Position numbers and translations under genes: made by a program | Assembly: GCF_030936135.1 (NCBI RefSeq) | Contig: NC_082600.1 | Location: 25,799,943-25,863,942, forward strand | Direction of reading: 5' to 3' | DNA from: Gavia stellata | Taxonomy: Eukaryota; Chordata; Aves; Gaviiformes; Gaviidae | Length of the DNA stretch: 64,000 nucleotides | Notes under the pieces: generated by a model | What the model saw: only the letters and a program-made list of their open reading frames with translations | What the model was told of the DNA's origin: nothing | Database searches by the model: none | Shown: positions 37,459 through 49,312 of the stretch, in pieces | Layout: every line of letters starts with the position of its first letter | Position numbering within the stretch: position 1 is the first letter of the stretch

Positions 37459-39908
37459 TGGACTTTACATCTTCTCTGGACTCCACTTGTGCTGTCAGCA
37501 CCTCAGTGCTGTGGCAGCAGGAGGAACTCCTCTGGCAACCACGTAGCTGCGAGGGAGAAGCTGCTTTGCACGCAGGGAAGAGTACCATGTCTCCCAAGCC
37601 CTTGCTCTTTTAAGTCACATGAATAGCAGTTCAGCTATTTCTTACCCCTGAGCTCTCTGTCTCCCACCTCGAGTCCCTCCTTACAGCTCCGTCCTCCTGT
37701 GCTGGAAGATCTATGCTGTCACAGGGGAAAAACTGCTGGTTTTATTAAGAGACAGAGCATGTGCCAGAAGGCAGCAAAGGGGTGGATTGACTGTTCAGAG
37801 GGGCAGGGAAGGTGGGGAAACTGCTCATGATTGTGCCTGTACCCTGCCCAGAAGGAGCTGGTGCTGGAGGGCAGGGAAGGAATTAACTCTCTTTGGTTCT
37901 TAGACTCTGCTGAGTAGCATACCAGTGTAGGCTTTGGGTGCCAACAGGTGGGCAGTGGTATGGCCAGCCCATTGCCCCTTTCATCAGCTGGAGCACCCAT
38001 ATGTTCCACGGAAGGAGAAGACATGTCACACTCAGCATTCTCGTTGCTGCTGTTACGTCTGGTCTGTTCTGAAACTTGTGCCTTGTTTGCGAGCAGTCAG
38101 CATGCAGCCACCATCTGCAGCACAGAGGGGAGGTGCGAGGGGGAAGACTTTGGACAAGAGCCACCATTTTCCCTTGCTGTCATGGCTTCACTGCTATTGT
38201 CTGAGACCCTTGCCATCATGAACAACAGCTGAACCTGCATTTCGCTGTTGTTCTGGGGTGTGAAAGCTGGTATGGTCCCTGCACGGACCCAAGGAAAGGT
38301 GTCCCATATCCCAAGTAAGGTTTAGGAGCTGATCACTCTTAAGTACAGTAACTTGCTTTTGTGGTGCTTCTCTTCCTCCTCTATCAGCCAGCTCTGACTA
38401 TCTTCAAAATGTTGCTAGGCAAATATTCAGCCTCAGTTGCTGCTCTGACTGCACGTACGTGCTTCAACTGCTCCTCGGTATCCTGTGGTCTAGGGAGGAC
38501 TCTCCGCTCTCCTTTCCGGCACATTGGCAGCACAGCGCTGCCTGCCTGTTCTGTTCCCCCTCCTTGTTAGCAGGGTCAGGCTGAACTCTCCAGCCAGGCT
38601 CTGGCGAAGCTCCACATCTGTGTAGTTGTGACAACAGGCTGAAATGTCAGAGGAGCTTGTGCAGATGCATATAGGATGACACTTCATCCTCTTTACTGGT
38701 GCGCTTGATCAGCTGCAAGATAGCTAAAGGTTAATGTTTGCGTTGGCACTGCTGCCCTGCTGAGATTAACCCCGTATTTCCTGCTGCTCTGCTAGCTGCT
38801 CTTTCAGACTCCTTGCAGCTTTAGCAGTTATTATCACACTGATTTATCATCAGTCCCCAGTGTGAATGTTTCCTTTGCAACCATACAGCTAAGACGTTGT
38901 TTTTAGTGGGAGCTGATTGTGGACCAGAAGATGGTGGCCAACAGCAGGAAGCACTGCGGGCTGGCAGGTTGCATGTTCCGACCCCCAGCCATGAGATGGC
39001 CGTGCAGCTCGTGATTTTCTTTATTATTGAATGCTTTCTGTTTATCCCCTGTTCTCTAAGAATACAGATGTGTAGAGGTCATATGCTTTTCAGGCTTTTC
39101 TTAGTTAACGTGAAAGCTAAAATGTTGTATTTTTAACAGAAGCCATGATTTAACAGAAACCATTTGCATCTTTCCAGGACCTGGGACCTTTGCCATTAAT
39201 TAATTCTTTTCTAGAAATGGCATTCAAAACACAGCAAACCTGGAACATGTTTTTTTTCTGGCTCAGTAGCCAGAGATCTGAAGCATTTGTGAGACTCCCT
39301 AGTCCATCTGACAGTTCAATTTCTTTGTGAGTTTGCTGGATTCTTCAGAAGGACAGGATTCTCCAGCTTCCTTTAATGTATATGGAGCTTTTCCTGTACA
39401 GCATCTTGTCTGGTCTGTGCTAGGAATGCGGGGTCTCACAAGCCTGAGAAAACAGGTAATTTATTCTGGGACTTGCAGAGACGTCTGGAGTGGCTTCCTA
39501 CTGTCACTGCAGTCAGTGCTGTCACTCCGTCTTTCTAGGAGAAAGGCCCCTGGGAGACAAGCTGGGGCTGGGACTGAGGATGTAGCATTGTGCCTTTGAA
39601 CTTGTCTCCTTCCAGGGATTATTTTCAGTACTCCAACGAGAAGAGCCTCCTTTCTACCTAAACTGAGTCGATGTGCTCTGGGGTTGGGTCAGAGACTGCT
39701 GTCTTCTCTCCTGATTACAAGAAGTCTGATGTATAGAATCAGAACTTGTAATAAGATCAGCACAATTGTTATTTCAGAGCAGATTTTGATGGTTTCAATA
39801 ATATTTGTGCTTTTGTGTTGCTCACATCCTTCTGAAAACCTTTACTTTCATGACTGCTCTGGCTTTCCTGGCTTCTGTTGTGCTGCTTGAGACCTTGCTT
39901 GCCCCTTC
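37459..39908. other. Intergenic DNA, nothing recognised
   Basis: Between two CR1 copies. No exon, RNA gene or repeat is supported. The open frames here are short and unlike any family I recognise. Confidence 0.55.
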
Positions 39909-40038
39909 ACACAGAACCACAGAATCGCAGAATCACTACGGTTGGAAAAGACCTGTAAGATCATCAAGTCCAACCATCAACCCAACACCACCATGCCCAT
40001 TAAACCATGTCCCACAATGCCTCGTCCACACGTTCCTT
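39909..40038 (-). mobile_element. CR1 LINE 3' fragment with terminal octamer repeats
   Basis: About 130 bp matching the last part of the copy at 36112 on the same strand. Its end has several ATTCTGTG-like units (plus strand CACAGAACCACAGAATCGCAGAATCAC-type sequence, 39909-39935), the hallmark of a CR1 3' terminus. It is severely 5'-truncated at about 40038. Confidence 0.93.
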
Positions 40039-40328
40039 CTCACTTTGTTTCCTCCATGCTCCCTAAATCCCAGGGCCAAATTAAAAGGAGTGTTTCCCTT
40101 TGTCTGAACAATTAGGAGAAGCTGGGTGTCCTGAACATGTTTGACAAGGGGATCTGTTATTATCAGCTTTGCCTGGTTCAGCTGGCTTAATTAGCCTTAA
40201 ATTAAACATGTATCTTGCAGTGTCTAGACTGCATCTGCCCATGGAGATAGCAGGTGGCTGCGGGGCATCCTGAGTCTCCGTGGAAGTGGCCAAGAGCAAG
40301 AGGATGCTGTAGTGCTGGAGCGTGGCTG

Positions 40329-40373
40329 AGGACCTCCACATCAAAGTTGGGCTCAGGACCTCCACATCAAAGT
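40329..40373. repeat. Tandem duplication with 26 bp period upstream of NGB
   Basis: AGGACCTCCACATCAAAGT occurs identically at 40329-40347 and 40355-40373. Each copy contains ATCAAAG, the reverse complement of the TCF/LEF core CTTTGAT. It lies about 600 bp before the NGB ATG. A regulatory role is only a guess. Confidence 0.75.
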
Positions 40374-40599
40374 CACGCTCGGAGGGAGCCGTGCTGAACG
40401 GCGAGTCTACACGGCTGGGTCCCGGTGGTCCCCCCACTAGCCCTGCTCTGCCGTGCTGCTTCGCTTGTAAAATCGGGCCGGTCGGAGAACGTCAACCACG
40501 AGTGAGCTGAACTTTCTACTCTGCCCCGAGGCTGCGAGTCCGGCGGGGGTGGCTGGGGATTTTTTTTTGTTTTGTTTCCCTTTTTCCTTTCCCTCAGCG

Positions 40600-40956
40600 G
40601 GACGTGTAAAGTGAGCTCTTCCTTACCAGCGAGGCGGTCGGGGAAGGCGCGGGTGGAGGAGAGGGGCACCGGGGAGCTGCGGTGCCGGCAGCACGACACG
40701 ACACGGCCCGGCCCGGGGCGGGGCGGGGCGGCGGGCGGAGCGCGGATGGCCGCCGCGGCGGGGGGCGCGGGGGCGGGACCCCCAGGTGAGCGCGGCGCCG
40801 CCCGCCCGGGGGTGCGAGGGGGCAGCGGCGGGCGGCGGCGCCCCCCCGGCGGAGCGAGGGGCGGGCGGCTGCCGCTCGGCGGCCCCTCCGCCCGCGCAGC
40901 GAGCGGTGCCAGCGCCTCGCCTCGGGCGGCGAGGGGCAGGTCCCCGCGCCCCCGCC
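40600..40956 (+). promoter_or_regulatory. NGB: NGB CpG-rich promoter with GC boxes and 5' UTR
   Basis: The sequence becomes strongly GC- and CpG-rich from about 40600 to 41350. Overlapping GC boxes (GGGGCGGGGCGGGGCGG) lie at 40715-40731, and there is no TATA box near the ATG. The start site was not determined. TATA-less GC-rich promoters are known for mammalian neuroglobin genes. Confidence 0.65.
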
Positions 40957-41063
40957 ATGGAGAGCGGGATGCTGCTGTCTGGCAGGCAGCGAGCGCTGAT
41001 CCGGGAGAGCTGGCAGCGGGTGAGCGGCAGCCCCGAGCAGCACGGCCTCGTCCTCTTCACCAG
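40957..41063 (+). CDS. NGB: NGB exon 1
   Basis: Encodes [20 protein letters not shown] through HGLVLFT plus two bases of an Arg codon, helices A-B. Donor GTGAGC. Splits codon 36, intron B12.2. Confidence 0.97.
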
Positions 41064-44000
41064 GTGAGCGGGCCGGCGGGGACGGGATGCGGCCACCGGC
41101 ACCCCAGCCCCTGCCGCCCGCCCGGACCGAGCCGCGGGGGGATGGAGGGGCTCCGCTTCCTGGAGAGCAATGCTTCCCTTTGCTTGGCGATGGCTCCCGG
41201 CCGGCGCGCCCAGCCCGCCCGCCCTCCCCTCTCCGGGGCTGGCGGCCCGGAGGGAGCAGCGCGGGGTGAAGCCCCTCCACCGCGGAGCCGCTGCTTACCG
41301 GCCTTTCCCTCCCTCCGCGAGTGAGAACTTTGTTACGGGGAGACGGAGGGCGAGGAAGAGAGGCACCGGGCAGGTTTTGTGCCTTTCTGCCCACTGATTC
41401 CCCGCCTTGTCACCGTCACTTCTGCTGTTTGAAGAGCTGCGTGTCTGCCCAACTCTGGGGAGTGTATCAAAGGGACCTCCTAATTGTCGCTGACACGGCA
41501 ATCTGCAGCCCCGGGCCAAGACCTGGCCGCTGGGGAGGGATTCAGTCTCAGGGCAGAGGCAACGGTGTGCCGGGGGAACGGCTGAAACCCAACTCCTTGC
41601 TTCTCCCGAGCAGATTACTGTCTCAATTAAGGGAAGAGAAAAAGGAAAAAAATCTATGAAAAGTCATTTTAAAAGGACGGTCAGAGAGTTGATGACCAGC
41701 TTCCAGAGTGAGGCGTAGCTGGCGGGAGCCAAACCTCGCACAGCAGGGCTGCGAGCAGTGACAGCAATGTTTAGGAGTTTCGGCAGAGGGGCGAGGGATG
41801 CGGTGGTTTAATGTACAGGACCAGGAGAAGAGAGGCCGTCTTGCCTGAATTCCCTGTAGCCTCCATGGATGGCATCAGCCCGTTAGATCTGCCTGGGTGG
41901 CTGCTGCTGAGACCCATATGTGCCTGCCATACACTGGCAGGAGGGGTGAGGGGACAGAAAATGGGAGCTGGTGATCGTGTGGGAGAGCTGGGTGTTAGCT
42001 GAGTCTGTACACGGTCCCCCTTGCTCAAGTAGGAAAGCTGGCTGCTGGAGCTTGCAGGCCTTCCCCAGATTTGGGAGCTTTGGGCCTCAAAGGCATCATG
42101 AGGTGGGAATGGGAAGAGTCGAGACAACAACCAAGACTTTGGGGAGCAGGGCCAGGCTGGGAGGAGCAACCAGTCCAGCGGACTGGAACTGGTCCTCAGA
42201 TGCCATAAACATGTATCTGAGAGCTGAGGCTGTGGGCTGGGGAAATGGAGACTTTGTTGACTATAGGTAACCTGGATTGCCCCAAACCAAGAGTTTTCAG
42301 AACTTCTGGGTCCTTTACAGGTGGAGAGGGATCAGCAGGTGGGAAGGGAGGCAGAGGGGGGGCTGCAGATGTGCTGTTGATGGGGTTGTTCCTGGGGTGA
42401 GCAGGACTCTAAATAAAGCTAAGGAAGTGAGAAGATGGGGGTTTCTCTCTCGCTGTTGCAGGTTGTTTGACTTGGACCCTGACCTGTTGCCCCTTTTCCA
42501 GTACAACTGCAAGCAGTTTGCCAGCCCTCAGGAGTGCCTCTCTGCCCCTGAGTTCCTGGATCACATCAGAAAGGTGAGAGAGGGGCTGTGGCATGGCCGG
42601 AGCACAGCCTCCGTGGAGGAGGAAGCCCTCAGTTAATGGCTTGGGACTGTGGGGTGTCTGACTGGGGACGCATGGGAAGTCTCCTCCTGAGATGGTAACT
42701 GCAAGGGATTATTCATGCTAGCAGAAGGTGCTATTGCCAGGACAAAGTGCCTTACAATAGTGGGGAAGGGATGAGGATGGGGGTTGTGGTGGGTAAGAAG
42801 CATCATGCTTATTCCCATGCCCTCACCTGAGAGTGGATTGCCGCTTGTGAAAGTTGGAAGCCCCCTTCTTCTACCATGGAAGTGCCTCAGTGAGCTCGCT
42901 TCTGTCCAGACAAGGACTGAAGTCCTCTGCTTGGCCACATGCTGACCAGGAGATGGCACAGAGCGGGGCAATGGGCCAGGCTCCCATGGACCCACTACTT
43001 GTGGAGGGGCTGTTGGTGCAGCTGCAGAGCCAGAAGGCCCATGGCATCTCTTGGATAGCCTCTGGGGGAGTGCTCCAATACGCATCTGCCTCCCCCCGAA
43101 ATAGGGAGAGGAACAATGCTGATGTCATCTGGAGGAGCTCATGCATGGACAGAATTACACCCAGTGCAGCAGGAACCCTTTGCTGAGCCCTGAGGAGCAG
43201 CCACGCTGGGCCCAGCTTGGAGCTGCCTTCATAAACTGCCTGGTTCTGTCTTTAAACCGGTTTGGTGCCTCGCTTGTCTGTCTTTATTCCTCATAAGAGG
43301 CTGTTTCAGGACTGCGTTTCTCTGATGGCTGCAAGCTTTCTGTTATTTTCCAGCCTCTATTTATTGGCAAAGTTATGTCCGTTTTTATTTCTGCTATTAT
43401 TGCCTTGAGCTGAAACAGCTCTTTGCTCTTGTTGGAGATAACTTCCCTGTTGAAATTATAAAGCACAATTCTATCACCTCTTGGCTTTGCCAAGCTAACC
43501 ATGCCCTGGCTTTAATCTCTTCTAATTTGGTGTGTCTGTTCCCTTCATCCTTCATTAACCCTTCTCTGTCCTGTTTCCATTTGACTCTTCATACTCTTGG
43601 GAGACCACGATGGTATGTGCTTTGCCAGATCAGGTCTCTTGACTGTACTGTCCACCCCATGTCTTCAAAATACCTTGGCTGATCTTAGAATTGGAGTTGC
43701 CTTATGCACAGTTGCACCATCTTGGCAACTTCTAGTTGGCAACTCTAGTCCTGGCAACTTCCAAGGCTTCTCTGCAGTTGTCCTGGGGTCCTAAGAGTTG
43801 TAATGACTGCATCAGCATTAGATCTTAGCCCATAACGGCTCTGCTATAGGGCTGTTTACCCGCTCTGGGACAGGGAGGTCAGCAGTGCTGCTTGGTGTGT
43901 CACCTCTGGCAGTGTCCTGTGAAAGGAGGTGTGTGTGCTGCTGCCAGCATGCCTCACTTATGTGTCACATGGATCGCAGCAGAACTCAGAGGGCATCTGC

Positions 44001-45532
44001 TGGGCTGGGAAGTGGTCAGGCTGAGAAGGGCAAAGCAGAGGGGTCAGACTCTGTTCCTCTGGGAGGGCAGCAGAACCTTTCTGTTAATGCCATTCTGCCT
44101 CTGTGATGCTGCAGGTGATGCTGGTGATTGATGCTGCTGTGAGCCACCTGGAGAACTTGTCCTGCCTGGAAGAGTATCTCTGCAACCTTGGCAAGAAGCA
44201 CCAGGCAGTCGGTGTGAAGGTCGAGTCTTTTTCGGTGAGGCATCCTCTTTTGTCCCACTGTGGCTGTGTTTGTGCAGCCCTGCCTGCAGCCCTTGGCTGT
44301 CCCCATCCCTCTGCGCCCACCTGCTGCATTCAGCTGCCTGGAGAGAAAGCTGGTGACTCAGGGCAGCCCCTGAGCTGCTGGTACCTGCGTGGTGATGTTG
44401 GCTTGATTGGGGAAACCCTTGAGCTCCCCTCGTTTCCTGCCCTCCCCCAGTAAGTCCAGGGACAGAGGGGAGCAAGGCATTTCCCCTGTTTGAAGAGGAC
44501 CACAGTTTGGGGCACTGCAGCCTCTCCTGCGACACAGGGCTACAGGCTCAGCATTTGCCCCGGGCCCTGAATCTCTGCATCAAACACTCTGGGCAAACCT
44601 CACCACAGCAGGGAAAGGGAGGATTCACCTCTCTGTGTCTGCACTGGGTGGGGTTGCTGCACCTCAGCTTCCCCCAGGGCGGTAAGACAGGAGCATCCTC
44701 CATATTAAACCCTTGTTTACGCCTCTCCTGCCATCAAGCATGGACAGAAATGCTGGATAATGCAGCAGGGAAGGGCAGGTTGAAGGAAAGGGTTCTAACC
44801 AACACATGGCTCCCTCCTGATACTGCTAGCTTTGGCCTTCTTCAGAGGGAGAGGAGACTCCTTTGCTTGGGGTGGTGATCCCCACCAGCCTTATGCTTAG
44901 CGTGTGGGTACTCCTGGATGGGGTTTCTTGCAGCTCCGTGAGGAGCAGTGCCCTGCGGGGAGGGAGGCCCAAGAGGTGGTGAGGCAGACCCTGAGTCTCC
45001 AGCCCGGGATCTGACCCACTCTCCTGGCATCAGGACATTGCTCAGCTCTGCTGCTATGCCAGGGGAGGGGCTGGCTACCCACATCTGGGAGCCATGGAGG
45101 CTGGATGCGTACCTCTCCCATGGTTTTACATGTGCAGTGTCAGCCCTTGCTCCTTGCCTGCACTCCCCACTCACCCAGGGTGTGGAGTGAGGGCCAGCAC
45201 AGGGCAGAAGAGGATGGTGTGGGCTGGCTCGAGGCCTCCTTTGAACGTCCAGGGGTGGGGGTGGCCTGGCCCCACTGGTAGAGGAGCAGCTGCCCTGCAA
45301 ATGTCCAAAAAGCCAGTGAAGCAAGAGAAGGGGCTGCATGTCATCCCCCAGTGCTGAGCTTCACGTCTCCCTGTTTGGTTTGCAGACTGTCGGCGAGTCC
45401 TTGCTGTACATGCTGGAGAAATGCCTTGGCACTGCCTTCAGCCCAGACGTGCGGGAGGCTTGGAGCAAACTCTATGGTGCTGTGGTGAAAGCCATGCGAC
45501 GCGGCTGGGAGACCCTCCCGGAAGGGTGCTAG
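40957..45532 (+). CDS. NGB: NGB, neuroglobin (4 exons, complete)
   Basis: Neuroglobin is a hexacoordinate haem globin of neurons and retina, tied to oxygen, NO and redox handling. Four exons join to 486 nt (161 residues plus stop; human has 151). The extra length is six residues at the N-terminus and four at the C-terminus. The distal His is H70 in FLDHIRK and the proximal His is H102 in [10 protein letters not shown] (human 64 and 96). Phe B10 is F34 and Y94 matches human Y88. Introns fall at B12.2, E11.0 and G7.0, where E11.0 is the central intron characteristic of neuroglobins. The three conserved cysteines are present (52, 61, 126), with additional C90, C96 and C161. The start at 40957 has a strong context (GCCATGG). 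An in-frame ATG follows at 40969. The gene is tail to tail with TMEM63C, as in mammals. Confidence 0.98.
42462..42573 (+). CDS. NGB: NGB exon 2 (distal histidine)
   Basis: Encodes [20 protein letters not shown] and [17 protein letters not shown], with Cys at CD7 and D5 and the distal His. Ends in phase 0 at E11.0 before GTGAGA. Confidence 0.98.
44115..44234 (+). CDS. NGB: NGB exon 3 (proximal histidine)
   Basis: Encodes [20 protein letters not shown] then [20 protein letters not shown], with the proximal His in LGKKHQ and two non-mammalian Cys. Donor GTGAGG, phase 0 at G7.0. Confidence 0.98.
45386..45532 (+). CDS. NGB: NGB exon 4 with stop codon
   Basis: Encodes [20 protein letters not shown], then helices G-H and a C-terminal WETLPEGC ending in TAG at 45530-45532. 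Confidence 0.98.
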   Translation, partial: TVGESLLYMLEKCLGTAFSPDVREAWSKLYGAVVKAMRRGWETLPEGC

Positions 45533-45854
45533 ATCCTGCCAGCCATCCCTGTCCCTGACCACGCAGTGGTCCTGGGCGGGGGGAGCCCCCACACCATGCT
45601 CTCTGCCTCTCTCCACCTCTGTCTTTCTCTGTGCACCAGCCCATCGCTGCCTCCTCCAGTCTCGCATGCTTCGGGGCTCTCCTAGTGATTCCTCCTTGCT
45701 TCGACATGACCACATCTCTGCCTTTGCTAAGGGCTTTTAGCAGGTCTGGGCTGCCAGCTGAAAGGCTTTGTGTTCGTTTGGCTGGTTGGTTTAACCTCAG
45801 AGCCAGCTGAAATGCAGCAGCAGTGGTGGCTCTTTACTGCTTTGTGTTAAGGAG

Positions 45855-45865
45855 AATAAAATAAA
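45855..45865 (+). terminator. NGB: NGB poly(A) signal (two overlapping AATAAA)
   Basis: AATAAAATAAA lies 320 bp after the NGB stop. It gives a short 3' UTR and is the nearest canonical signal. A distal plus-strand AATAAA is at 47115-47120. Confidence 0.6.
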
Positions 45866-48800
45866 TACAAGGAAAAGATGTCTTAAAATAAAAATGAAGG
45901 TTGCAATCATGTCATGGCAACAGCTTCCAGAAATCATTCTGGCTCTTGGCCAGAGGAAGCATAGCTGGAATTTCTCTGCTGATGCTGTCAGAACCTGGAG
46001 CGCTTCCCAGCTGCACACAGTGCCCATCTGCAGAGCTCTTCACCCTTTAGTAATCTCTCCCAGCCATACTTGAGACACAGACGCTTCGGAGCAGAGTGAG
46101 GCACCCAGTTAGGCGCATGCAGCAGTGCTGTGTCAGGACAGGAGTGAGAAGACAGCATCTGCTGGAATAACTCCCAGGAGATAGCTGAGAGTCAGCACCT
46201 GAGGGCTCTGGGGGGAGCTGAAATTTGAGCACTTTGAAGAAGACTTCATCTTTATGGGGAAGTCACCGTGGGACAGGCAGAACCATGTTTCCAGACATCA
46301 CTAGCCCCAGGGCAAGGACGTGAAGCAAGTATTCAGTTACAGGCAGCGCCCTTTTTTTGCACCTCTTTCAGGAGGAGCCTCACTTTGAGGGCTGAGATGG
46401 TCCTGTTCTAGAGACTCATTCCTCCTATACTCAGATGTCCTCCACTCTGGAGCAGGAGAGGGCTGCCCGCTCCTCAGAGCTGCAGCTGAGGTCTCCCAGA
46501 CCCATGCCATGGAGGGGGTGATGGGGTGCCCTGTGAGATGGGGCTCTGCTTCCTTGCTACAGACTTGGTGGTGGCCATGGGCTTCCAGCAAGCAAGGAGC
46601 CCTCCAGCTGCATTTGGGAGGGGCGCTGAGGGGTGTGGTGGAACAAGCAGTGAACATCCCCATGTAGGATGTTCCCTGTCCTCCCTGTGGTACCAGGCTC
46701 TGCTCCTGCAGCGTGGTGTTGTGCATCCTGGCCCATGGCTCTTTCCATCAGCTGGGTCAGGTGAGGTTGTCCCCATTCTCACGCCAGGCAGTGAGGGATG
46801 GAGGAGCCGGGGCTGGAGGGGGGCACTGGCTGTGATGGCACGGTATGGGGCAGGAGGATTTGGGAATGGGGATGTCCTCTTTGCAACCCTGTTCTGGGGC
46901 ATCAGCCTTCAGCATCATGGGGGGAACCTTCTGGCTCTGTGTGACAAGTAGGCAGCTGTGTGATGGGTGGGGTGTGGGTGTTACTGCCCCAAACAATCCC
47001 CTCTCCCTCTAGCTTTCCCAGCTCCTTGATTTCTCTTCTTCTGTACCATGTTTTGTGTAACTCTCAAGAGAACTGAACTGGTCTGTGTGCCTCTTATACC
47101 CAGCTGTACTGTTTAATAAAGAACAACAGTGAGTCTCAGCCCTTTTTACTGCCTTATGTTTATTTTAATATAAAAGACCCAAGCAAGCCAAAAAAAGAAA
47201 GGATGGTAGAGAGGGGTTTACTGGTTTCTTGTTGGGTCTAGCTTTGGAGATACTGGTCGCTGGGAGTGCTTGTGTAATCCAGCTCGACTGCCATGAGAAG
47301 GCATACAGCACCAAATGTCTGCTGGGAGCTTTTGTGCACCATAATTGAATGGGTGAGCAGTGGAAGGGCTAGCAAAGGCATCCTGCTGCTGATTGCTTAT
47401 TACCCTCCAAGTTTAACGGTCCCTAATGGAACCGGAGTTTTAAGCAATCAGCCTAAAAATCCCTTTATGGTTGTTCAGCTGCTGCTTTTGTTCTGTGAGA
47501 TGGCATCAGCTTACCAGCTGCTGGCCACCTGCTGCTGGTTGCCTGCAGCAGCAGGGCCAGGCCTTGCAGCAAAGTCCTGCCCAGCTCCATGCGGCATATC
47601 TACCCTGCCAGCGGGACTGCAGAGCCACGCTGGCAGCCCTGCCCCAGGGAGCAGCTGGTGGGGATGCAGGAGGTCCTGCTGCCCCCTTCCTGGGGAACGT
47701 TCTAGCTTTGACATGGTGGGTTTCCAGCCCTGGGAGAGTTGGCTCCTTGGCACTGAAGAAGGATGGTCCCTAGAGGGGAGAAGCCAGCTCAGGGTCTGTA
47801 ATATCATCTGAGGGCTGGAAATCCCAGCCCTGCCACAGGAAAGCACAGTGAGCGTCCTGGTAAAGCCGCAGTCTGCTCTGCCTTGGGCAACGTTTAAGAT
47901 GGGGCTTGTTCTGCAGGGCGTTGTGTGATGGACTGCGAAAGGCAAGGAGAGCAGCAGAGATCTGAATGCAAAGAAATCTTCCTTGTGGTTCATTGCTAAA
48001 ATAAACTTTCCAGCTCTTCCTGGCTGGGAGCACTGCTGCCAGCCTCAGGGCTGGTGGTGGGAGCCCAACCTCAGCACTGCACACAGCGTGGCAACCCCCA
48101 GCAGCACACCCATCTTCGGCTCCCTGTGCCCGCACGGAGGTTTGCCAAGGCTCCCACAAACCACCCCTTTGCCTTGGCAGCTGCCTGGTGGGAATGCCCC
48201 TGGCACTGCCCACCGCCAGCCAGCACAGCGGGAGAGGCCATGCAATTGCTCAGCCCCAGTTGTGAGGGACTTTCGTATGTGCGGGCTGTAATCAGGCGAG
48301 TGGGTTTCTGAGTGGTGGAGGCACAATGTGATGGGGCTTACACAACCTCGTTAGGCTGTGATGAGCTTCCCCGGTGCAAGGGCGAGGAGAGCCTTTAGTC
48401 CCGTTTACCATTAATTACAAGCCATGGGGGGGCTCTGTGGGGATGCGTGATGAGGGGAGTGGGTTTTTAAATTTTCCAGTTTTTTACCCAAAGGGAAGCC
48501 CTCCCCATGCCCCCTGCTGTAAGCCAGGCTGGCTGGGCAGGGCTCACCCCGGGGGGAGCCGTGGAGGGGCCCACAGGAAGGACCTGCTGAAACCAGAGTC
48601 AAATCATTCAAGTAGGAATTTGGGTATAAAGAGTGTGTTTTGGGAGAGAGGAAGGGAGCAAAAGAGCACTGTCTGCTCACAGCCTAGAGAAAAGCTCCCA
48701 AAATGGTGTTCATCCCCTTCCCTGGGACTTGCTGGTGAGCAGCTCAGCTTTGGGAACATCTGCTCCATCCCCAGATGGGATGGGTCCCCCCGCTGCCCCA

Positions 48801-49306
48801 CTCCTTGCTGTGGTCCCAGAGGAGCTCCAGGCCACCCTCCTGCTCCCTCCAGGCAGTGTGTGCCCCTTTGGTGGTGTCCTGAGCCAGCCCTGCCCACGGG
48901 GTGAGTGCTGGCAGAGGACAGGTAGGGGAGGCACAGGCCTGTCCTGGGGCTGCACCCCATTCCCAGTGTTGGGGATGTTGCCAAGGTCTGTGCCAGGCTT
49001 TCCAAGGGGACATAGCGGGGTGCTCCCCTGACCCCATGCCTTTGCTACTTCTGCCCACTCCCTGGGGTTTGTTTTTGTGGGAACTGTGGTGGGCTACAAG
49101 GTACCTGGAGGGGGGGAGGCGTCTGAGCAGTCTCCTTACCACTGAAGCCTTTGCAGGACATCCCCAGGAAGGGTCAAAAGCAGCCCACAGGTGGGGAAAG
49201 GGGTTGGGGTACTTTCACAGGCTCCAGTGGCAAGGGTCCCCCCTCTTCTGGTGCGGGGCAGGATGCCCTGGGGTGATGACACCAGGCAGCAGCTGGGTGA
49301 AGTCAT
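45866..49306. other. Intergenic DNA between NGB and TMEM63C
   Basis: No coding exon, RNA gene or repeat is recognised apart from the poly(A) motifs at 47115-47164 and an isolated AATAAA near 47999. The open frames in this GC-rich stretch do not resemble known families and lack splice-flanked conserved blocks. Confidence 0.5.
47115..47164. terminator. Back-to-back candidate poly(A) signals between NGB and TMEM63C
   Basis: AATAAA on plus at 47115-47120 and AATAAA on minus at 47164-47159 lie 40 bp apart between the convergent genes NGB and TMEM63C. Either could be a distal end signal. Use is not shown by the sequence. Confidence 0.35.
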
Positions 49307-49312
49307 TTTATT
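49307..49312 (-). terminator. TMEM63C: Candidate TMEM63C poly(A) signal
   Basis: Minus-strand AATAAA lies about 1.9 kb after the TMEM63C stop. It would place a GC-rich 3' UTR between 49290 and 51222. A variant ATTAAA on the minus strand is nearer, around 50685. I cannot tell which is used. Confidence 0.45.

Noticed and set aside
40572-41394. 250-codon plus and 266-codon minus frames around the NGB promoter
   Set aside because: GC-rich DNA with few stops. The Pro/Arg/Ala/Gly-rich products are typical artefacts, and the real gene uses a different frame with a donor at 41064.
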